Assembly: GCA_006538405.1 (NCBI GenBank)
Contig: BJKQ01000003.1
Coordinates: forward strand, 2,976,001 to 3,040,000
Length of the DNA: 64,000 nucleotides
DNA from: Hansfordia pulvinata
Lineage: Eukaryota; Ascomycota; Sordariomycetes; Xylariales
Direction of reading: 5' to 3'
Within the stretch, counting starts at the first letter, position 1. Each line of letters opens with the position of its first letter. Below, piece after piece: positions 56,392 through 64,000 of this stretch. The position numbers and the translations under genes were made by a program. The notes below the pieces were generated by a model, which was not told where the DNA came from, did no database searches, and saw only the letters and a program-made list of their open reading frames with translations.

Positions 56392-57730
56392 ATGCTCTTC
56401 CACGGGGCAGCTCTTCTGCTGCTCCTGGCTTTCTTCCAGCTGGCGTGCTGCGCTGAAGACTACTACAAACTTCTCGGCGTAGATCGCAGGGCAGATGACA
56501 AGCAGCTCAAGTCTGCTTACAGGAAACTCAGCAAGCGCTACCACCCGGACAAGAACCCGTAAGAGCGATCCTTTCTTTGTTTTCTCTTGGGCACCCCATC
56601 CCGTTACCGCGAGAACCACGAGCTAACACTGACGGCTCCCTAGTGGCAATGACACGGCCAAGGACAAATTCGTCGAGGTGTCCGAGGCGTACGAGGCCTT
56701 GATTGACCCCGAGTCGCGCAAAGTCTACGATCGATATGGGCACGAAGGCCTGAAGAAGAGGCAGCAGGGAGGCGGCGGCGGCGGTCACAACCCCTTCGAC
56801 ATCTTCAACCAATTTTTTGGCGGCGGCGGGCACTTCCAGCGCGGCCAGCCGCGGGGCCAGAGTATCGAGGTCAAGGTGGCCATCTCGCTGCGGGACTTCT
56901 ACAACGGGCGCGACACCGAATTCGAGTGGGAGAAGCAGCACGTCTGCGACGCCTGCGACGGCACCGGGTCCGAGGACGGCCAGGTAGAGACATGCCCACA
57001 CTGCGCAGGCCACGGTGTGCGCCTGGTGAAGCATCAGCTGGCTCCGGGCATGTTCCAGCAGTTCCAGAGTCGCTGCGACGCGTGCGCCGGCCGCGGCAAG
57101 ACGATCCGGCACAAGTGCCCGGTCTGCCAGGGCCAGCGCGTCGTGCGCAAGCCCACGACCGTCCAGATCAAGATCGACCGGGGCGCGGCCCGCGACTCGA
57201 AGCTGGTCTACGAGAACGAGGCCGACGCCAGCCCGGACTACGTCGCCGGCGACCTCATCGTGACCCTGACGGAGAAGGAGCCCGACCTCGAGTCGGACAA
57301 CCCGGATCGCGTCGACGGGGCCTTCTTCCGACGCAAGGGCAACCACCTGTTCTGGCGCGAGGTGCTGTCGGCGCGCGAGGCCATGATGGGCGACTGGACG
57401 CGCAACCTCACGCACCTCGATGGCCACGTCGTACGCCTGGGGCGGAGCCGAGGGCAGGTGGTGCAGCCGGGTCACGTCGACACGGTCGCTGGCGAGGGCA
57501 TGCCCGTGTGGGACGAGAACATCGACTCTGTTTACCACGACATCAAGTTCGGCAACCTGTACGTCGAGTACGCCGTCGTCATGCCCGACGAGATGGAGCC
57601 GGCCATGTTCGACGAGCTGTGGGATGTTTTCGAGAAATGGCGGGGCAAGAACGGCGTCGACCTGCACAAGGACAGCGGCCGGCCCGACGGCCCCGTGGTA
57701 ATGAGCGAAGAGGCCAAGGATGAATTGTAA
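56392..57730 (+). CDS. SCJ1: ER-lumenal J-protein (Scj1-like), KDEL-terminated
   Basis: Hsp40 co-chaperone of the ER Hsp70 Kar2/BiP, acting in protein folding and ER-associated degradation. Exons 56392-56558 and 56644-57730 (DKNP|GNDTAKD) give 417 residues. Signal peptide at about 1-20 ([18 protein letters not shown]); J domain at about 22-87 with HPD at 51-53; Gly-rich linker ([21 protein letters not shown]); class I zinc-finger region with [24 protein letters not shown] and a degenerate fourth repeat CPVCQGQR; C-terminal substrate-binding domains; and the ER retrieval signal KDEL as the last four residues (EEAKDEL). Signal peptide plus KDEL shows ER lumen and separates it from cytosolic Ydj1 and mitochondrial Mdj1. 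Confidence 0.95.
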
Positions 57731-60700
57731 TGACGAGCAGCATGCAAAGTTTGTGTACTTTTACATATCAATACCATAGAGCAGAGGGCATGAATGAAAC
57801 CCGCCGGTGGCGGTAGTGGGCGTTGTATGACTGAGCAAGGGCGAAACCATGGCGCCGTGCTACCACGACTCACAGCACCGTGGTCTTCTCTCGGATTTCT
57901 GTGCCTGGAAACAGCCCCCAGACTGATGTTTGCCGAGTATGAAGCTGCGTGATTGAATTTGGGGAGCCAGACCCAAAACAAGACAGGGAGCTGGCTTAGG
58001 GGGAGGTGACTTCAGGGAGGCTATTCGTGTGGCTCTCTCTTCGGTCGGAGAGGAGAGCCCTCGGCCGGAGGCGGTTTCAAAAGTTCGTAGCCTCGTTTCC
58101 AGGACGCCTCGGCCCACAAGCGATGTGGCCGCTCACGAGTTTCAAACCCATGGTATCCTGCGCCTGTGCGGCCCGGCAAAAACGAGGCGAGCGAAGATAC
58201 TCTTCTCCACGCGTACGAACCACTCGTCGTCTTTTAGGTGAACGCGAGAGGCCGGGGGTTGGCCCCTGGTGCGCATCGGCGTTGCAGACGTGCGATCCTG
58301 TTCTTTACGCATGGCCGATACACCCGTGAATTGCATATGTTGCCCATCCACGAATCAAATGCTGACCAGATGGACATGTGATTTGTGGCAGCTTGCTGAG
58401 ATCAAGGGCCCGTGGCTGTGCTGGGTCAAGGCGACGTGGAGGTGGTGTCTGATCAAAAGCCTCGCAGGGGGTCGCAGATGAAACATCGTACATGTTTGCG
58501 CCTCTGTCTGCGCAGATAGGCTGTATCGTGGTACTAGGTGCTGCAGTCGCTGCGCCACCTGTCTACAAGTCCCCTCGACTTGAGCCCTTGCCGATGAAGC
58601 TATGACGACATCCACGGCCGCCCAGCCCAGCCAGGTTGAGGTAGGTAGCATCCATGATCCATGGACGCGGGTTCCAATTGTTAGCCAAACAGAGATGCAC
58701 TTGACGTCGCAAACTGCCAATATCTGCGCAACCCATGTGCCCATCTCACAGATAACTGACTTGGACGACGACAAGCAAGGACGGAGAGGACGTCGACCAC
58801 GGGTACTTGGAAGGAGACCACAGAAAGGCACCGTACCGTGGGCAACGAGTCCACCGATCTCTTCTCTAAATTAGTGCGATCGACCAGACGTGCCACGAGG
58901 GGAATCCGCAGCGAGACGGGATCGCCAGACAGGGCGACACAGCACAAAACAGGCAACCTGCCAAGACATCGCAAGAAGCGCCATTTATTTTACTCGTACC
59001 TCTCGCGGCCGGGTATGCCTGTCATACACGTCTCTGTTTCGGTTTGGCACCCAGCCTTTCGCGGGCCGTAGAAGCCAATCTCCACGGGGCTACGGGGGCT
59101 TGCCAGGATCCTCCCTCCTCCCTCTGGCTGGCGCGAGGGCTCGGCAGGATCACCTGAGCAAAAACCAGACTATGGATCGAGCTTGGTGCACCGCGGGAGA
59201 TGGGAGGTCTACCCGTGCCTCCTCCCAAACACGGCCGCGGTCGGGCAAGCAACAAATCAGCTCCCCCACGTCTTCTTCGCGTGGCCGCGCAGGAAACGAA
59301 ACCTTGCTTCTTCCGGGCTCTACCGAAGCAGGATCGCGAGACAAGCCCAATCCAGGAGAACGGGCTAGAATAATACAGGACAGTTGTTGATGCTCATGCT
59401 GGCACAAGCGCGGATGTGACGGTGTCGCGTTGCCTAGGTATGAGGTAGGCAACTGTCGCGGAGCTTCCACCCACCCTCTACCAGGAAGAATAAGCCGCCC
59501 GCTGCCATCAGCAGACCACGCTACCCACCTCGGCGCATGATCACAAGGCAGCCCACCAGCGTTGTGCGCCGGGTACCTGTAGTCTCCCAGCATAGGAGGC
59601 TCATCGGAGGGCCTGTCAGGCTGACTGGAGGTCCGGGACGCTGCTGCTACGTTGGGACAGCTTGAGAGGGAGTGCGAATTGCGCAGCCCTTGTGCTGCGC
59701 TAACAAATCTCGACTTCACCCTGGCTGGAATGCCCTTGAGCTCCTGGCTGGAGTCAACTCCAAAGGGAATGGATCCCTCAAACCCGCTGACTGGCGCACA
59801 GATGTCGCGATCATGCAGGGCCCCGGGCCCAGCAGGTCCTGAAGGAAGACGCTGGAACACGATGGCGCCAAGAAACCCCGTAGGGGTTGGAGCAAGCAAT
59901 GCCAGGCTGAACGGCACACGTTGCTGGTATTCGTACGCGCCCACGGCCGAAGTGCAGCCCGCAGGTGCCTGCTGTCCTACTGCATCCTGTCGTCCCGGAC
60001 CGGCTGAGCAAGGCGTGACCTGGGCCCTGGCCGGCTTGCTCAGCGACACGACCCTTCCAAGCCGACTCTATGGTGATGTGACATCCGCCCACCGTCGCGC
60101 CCACGAGTTCCAACGCCGTATCCATATCTGTACTTGATGCGCTCGCACTCGGTGGCAGGAATGTTGGGCGACTACCAGTCTCCGGCCAGGCGGGCGTTTG
60201 CTTTTTGGACAAGCAGTATTTGGCGCGAGTGGCCAGCGTTCGCCGTGCCTTATACGTGGAGACACCCTGGACCTGACTGCTGCGCCTGCTCCATAAAGCT
60301 GACCATTGTTTGTTAGCGCCTTGCACCACAACCCCCTCTCCCCCAAACCTCTCGTCACTGATGACGTCCGGTAGGCCCGGCGCAATGGTCAGTCGAGGTG
60401 CCCCGCCCTACGAGTACTCGTAGACGCAACACTATGTAGGCTGACTGCGAGGCGAAATAAGCAGCACAGTCACAAAGGGACCGGCAAAATAGAAACATCT
60501 AGTACGCTCGCGCCGGATTTCATTAGGTAAGGTAGGCACTCGAACGGATGGCTCCCCAGAAAGTCGGGACGCAAACGCGGGTAAAAATACACATCCAGAC
60601 CAAATCAAGAACATGCTTCCACGGCAAGTAGGCCCCTTCAGAGGTTAGGTCACGTACGAAATCCCATGAATGGAAGACGGGGGAGAAGCTGGGGCCACCC

Positions 60701-61466
60701 GGAAGAAAGGTACCTGGACTCTGTCCCGCCCAGGCATCGAAATACTCGGGCTATTAATGGATGAATGTACCTTACGAGAAGCCGACGAGCTGCCCAGCGC
60801 AACTTCCCGTGCGGAAATGGTAATCCCCCCAACCGCCCGCCAGCAGGAAGGTGCTACCCAGTTACGTCAGGGCGTGCGGCAGCTGGAGCACTCCCACCAC
60901 CACAATCACCACCACCACCACCACTCTGCACAAGATGGAGGCTGGATGGAGACAGGTTTAGACTGGGCCGGGGTCGCCTGGGTAGCCGGGCCCGCCCCGA
61001 TTCCTGCCGCAGCCACGAGAAGGAGAAGCCCATCTTCTCCATCGTCGCCAGGCTCCTAAATATAACCTACTTGAAACCGACCTGGCCAAGCCGTCCGCAC
61101 CACAACCCCCCTGCCCATCTGCATATCCATCCGCGTGTCCTCCCCTCCGAGCGCCATCCAGTGCGCCGCCCGTGTCCCTCCGTCCTGGTCCTGCCCTGCT
61201 CTGCACTGACCCGGCTTGTCTCTCATCTTGTCTCATTGCCGTCGCTTCACGCCCGATCATCTCTTGACTTCACCCCAGCCCAGCCCAGCCCAACCAGCTC
61301 GGCGCTCGACCCTTCCCGCCGCCCCCTCCATCCGCCCCGTGCGACACTCGCAACGCCCTCACCCTCTCTCCCTCCCCTCCCACATACTCCCCCTCCCTTC
61401 TCTGTTTTCTGCGCTGCTTCCCGTTGCTGTGCCCACCCGCCACATCGCGCCGAGCCCGGCACCACC
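57731..61466. other. Intergenic region between the SCJ1-like and DUF3824 genes
   Basis: 3.7 kb. Open frames of 160-300 codons at 59150-60137 overlap on both strands and lack domains or codon bias. TACTCGTA at 58991-58998 and a 16-bp palindrome at 60408-60423. A CAC repeat lies at about 60893-60925, and from about 61080 the plus strand is C/T-rich, as expected for the DUF3824 leader. Confidence 0.5.
60408..60423. repeat. Perfect 16-bp palindrome CTACGAGTACTCGTAG
   Basis: It joins two copies of the window's recurrent octamer head to head (TACGAGTA at 60409-60416 and TACTCGTA at 60415-60422). Intergenic; function unknown. Confidence 0.85.
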
Positions 61467-64000
61467 ATGTCGCAGGTCTACAAAGACCGCGAGCGCGATG
61501 TCCGCTTCACTCGGGATTATAGTCCCGAGTCGGACGGCGCCGAGACTTACAAGAACAACACCACCACTGTGAGGCGCTACAAGGTCGGCAGCAACGGCGC
61601 CGGCGTCACCACCAGTCGCGCCCTCGAAGACGACGACGACCGCCTGTCCCGGTATTCGCCCTCCCACACTGGCGGTTTCGCACATGATCGCCCCAGATCT
61701 GTCTTCGACGCGCCCCCGCGCAGGAGCCACGACTCGGACTACTACCGCATGGACATGGACCGCCACCGCTCCTCGGAAGATGATTACCGTCACAACCACC
61801 ATCACCATCCAGAGCGACACTCGCGCACCACTCGCGTCATCGAGGAGGCCAGGAAGTCCGGTGATTCTTCCCGTAGCTGGGATGGCCGAACGGCCTACAA
61901 CTGGGAGGAGCCGGAACAGACGGACGTCCGCCTGGAGAAGCGCGTCACCCGCCGCGAGCCTGAAGGCGATATCCAAATCGTGGAGGAAATTGACGAGTAC
62001 GAGGTAGAGCACGGAGAGATCCCTCACCACCACCATCACAGGCATCATGAGCCCGAACTTCAGCTCGTTCGCCACAAAGATCACCACCGACACGGCCACC
62101 ACCACCATAAGCACAAGCACAGCCACAGTCACGACGGCGTCGACCGCTACAAGAGGGAGATTGAATACTTCGGCACCAACGAGCCGCCGCCCCCACCCGT
62201 TGTCATTCGCCAGAAGCCCCACGAGCAGAAGATCATTGTCCAAGAGGCTCCCCAGGCCGGCAACATTGTCCTTCCCCGCCAGGAGCCCCACTATATTGTG
62301 CTGGACAACCGCAACTCGCGCGAGGACGAATACTGGCGGAGACGCGAGGAGCTGGACGAGATCGATCGCGAACGCGAGCGTCGCCGCCGCGAAGAGGACA
62401 TGCAGCTGGACCGTCACAGCAGTCATCGCAGCCACCACAGCAGGCATGAGTCGCGCGACTCGCGAGATTCGCGCGACGACGACGAGTCTGACGACGCCTC
62501 TGATTACTACGTTCACCGCACCGTCATGCGCCAGGATAAAGGCAACGAGCGCCACAAGAAACGCCATGTAGCCGAGGGTGCGCTTGCCGGAGCTGGTGTC
62601 GCAGGCCTTCTCTCGGGCCGCCGCAACAGCTATGGCGAAATGCAAGAAGGCCGGGGCCGCAAAGTCCTTGCCGGAGCGGCCTTGGGTGCCCTTGGCACCG
62701 AGGTCTTGCGTCGGGCCAAGAGTGCGTACCAAGACCATCACGACGATTACGATGGATATGGAAGCGACGGCTCGTATCGCCACCGCAGCAGGTCGCGCAG
62801 TAAGAGCAAGGTGAAGACCGGTCTTGCCCTCGTAAGTCTCTCCTCTTCTTGACGCAGCGCAGCTGGGACTTGATTGCAAATACTAACTTGCTCTTCTTAC
62901 AAGGGGGCGGCTGCTTTGGCTGTGGCCGGTGGTCTCAAGTACATGCAAAACAACAAGGTCGACAAGGAGGAGGCTACGCGCGGGCGCTCCCGAGGGCGCC
63001 GCTCCTACTCTGCCGACAGCTACTCCCGATCCCCGAGCCGAAGTTCTAGCGCAACCCGCGGCAGATCCCGCTCCGTGAGGTCGACAAAGTCAAGTTCGGC
63101 CAAGGCGGCTTTGGCCACTAGGTGAGTTCCATAGCGCAGCTCAACCGAGTCATGCAAATCCGTTTTGGCCACGAAACCAAGGAGGCGTGATCAAGAATTG
63201 ACCCATTTGATCACCACAGTGCTGTGGCTGGGCTTGTCCAGCGCTACAGGTCCAAGTCGCGGGGATCATCAAGATCCAAGTCTCGCGTGAGAACTGGTAC
63301 GTGCCATCCTTATCCATTACCCAGCCCCCTCTAATTCTCTGTAGGAGCTGAGATTGCAGCCGCTGGGCTCAGCGGCGCTGCGGCAAATAAGCTGTGGGAG
63401 CGCCACAAGGACAAGAAAGAAAGGCGTCGGGACCGTGACCTGGGAGATGACTACTCGAGAAGTCGCAGCCGCAGCAGATCGAGAAGTGTTTCACGCTCCA
63501 GGTCACCGCCGAGGCTTCGCTCGCGGTCCTCAAGCGCCAACCGCCAGCTAGTGCCTGTCGTTCCTGGCGTCGAATACGGAACCGGCGCCACTGGGTACGA
63601 CTCTGAGGACGACCATGTGCATACCAGCAGTCACCGATCGCGCACGTCTGCCAACTCCAGCCAGCAGGATATCAAGTCCAAGCGAAGTCGCAGCAGACTT
63701 CGTGATATCGCCACGGGGGTTCTTGGCACAGGCGCGGCCGCGATGGGCATCAAGAAGTACAACGATGGCAAGAAGAGCTCTGAGCGCAGCGAACGCAGCG
63801 AGCGCAGTGAACGCGCCGAGAGAGCTGAGAGGTCGCGCGAGAACAGCCCGGAGCGATCTCAGGATAGGAGATCCAGGGACCGCAAGAAGCGCGAGAGGCG
63901 TTCGCGCGACCGCGAAAGACGCCGTAAGTAAAGTGGATATGTCTTTCTTTGTCATCCCTATGCTAATTGAACCACCAGGGTACGAAGAAGCGTCGACAGC
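61467..64000 (+). CDS. DUF3824-type protein with His-rich and Arg/Ser-rich regions (3' end missing)
   Basis: Function unknown. Exons 61467-62831, 62904-63121, 63220-63296, 63345-63923 and 63979 onward, running off the right edge; all junctions are GT-AG and in phase. The first intron has a perfect TACTAAC branch point 16 nt before its acceptor. The N-terminal 455 residues are charged, with His clusters (HHHHPERH, HHHHHRHHEPE, HHRHGHHHHKHKHSHSH). Then come short Ala/Gly hydrophobic repeats of the DUF3824 kind (AEGALAGAGVAGLLSGRR; GAAALAVAGGLKYMQNNK; SAVAGLVQRYRSKS; AEIAAAGLSGAAANKLWERHK; IATGVLGTGAAAMGIKKYND) separated by Arg/Ser stretches. These glycine-rich helices resemble the hydrophobic segments of stress or membrane-associated proteins, but no role is established. 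The start at 61467 has the context CACCACCATGTCG. Confidence 0.85.

Noticed and set aside
56528..57667. 379-codon minus-strand open frame
   Set aside because: Antisense to the SCJ1-like gene.
59150..60137. Overlapping 299-codon (minus) and 161-codon (plus) frames
   Set aside because: Neither strand shows codon bias, domains or a plausible start; both cannot be genes.
61359..62879. 506-codon minus-strand open frame rich in Val/Ala
   Set aside because: Antisense to the DUF3824 gene exon 1; long only because of biased codons.
1..64000. tRNA genes, rRNA, CRISPR arrays, intact transposons
   Set aside because: No convincing tRNA B-box with a foldable cloverleaf, no direct-repeat/spacer array, and no transposase or reverse transcriptase motifs were seen by reading.

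Overview
The window is nuclear DNA of a filamentous ascomycete (Pezizomycotina, probably Sordariomycetes). Evidence: short GT-AG introns with fungal branch points (one perfect TACTAAC at 62881), strong G/C preference at third codon positions, CACCATG/CAACATG start contexts, long intergenic spaces rich in microsatellites, and typical fungal proteins (Ste7-type MAPKK, Osh3, CE12 rhamnogalacturonan acetylesterase, DUF3824 protein). I cannot name the species.

Layout. 0-12 kb: the N-terminus of a TMEM19/DUF92 membrane protein (minus, cut by the left edge), an Osh3-type oxysterol-binding-related protein (1728-4875, minus) and the elongation factor Spt6 (7146-11612, minus). 13.66-14.03 kb: a small two-exon gene for a 67-residue secreted eight-cysteine (knottin-like) protein, which no single reading frame shows. 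17.1-26.5 kb: the densest block, with a Ste7/Fuz7/Mst7-class MAP kinase kinase (plus), a HAD phosphatase-like protein (minus), a coiled-coil protein (plus) and a six-exon cytochrome P450 (minus). 29.7-33.2 kb: a PGAP4/TMEM246-like glycosyltransferase and a secreted CE12 esterase (both plus). 33.2-43.4 kb: about 10 kb without a convincing gene, carrying dinucleotide and homopolymer tracts. 43.4-49.2 kb: a low-complexity hypothetical gene and a three-finger C2H2 transcription factor with a His/Ala repeat. 52-57.7 kb: a divergent pair, the spliceosomal DEAH helicase Prp2/DHX16 (minus) and an ER J-protein ending in KDEL (Scj1-like, plus). 61.5 kb to the right edge: a DUF3824 protein, cut by the edge.

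Most genes are housekeeping: transcription elongation (Spt6), splicing (Prp2), ER folding (Scj1), lipid exchange at ER contact sites (Osh3), GPI-glycan side-chain addition (PGAP4-like) and MAPK signalling (Ste7). The knottin-like protein, the CE12 esterase and the pisatin-demethylase-like P450 are accessory genes that would suit a plant-associated lifestyle, but they are dispersed and do not form a cluster.

Most notable: the unlisted cysteine-rich secreted protein; a roughly tenfold excess of the octamer TACTCGTA/TACGAGTA, almost all of it outside genes; and three genes (MAPKK, coiled-coil protein, P450) whose frame is repaired by one extra base in a short C/G run, which points to homopolymer deletions in the assembly. 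I found no tRNA, rRNA, CRISPR array or intact transposon.
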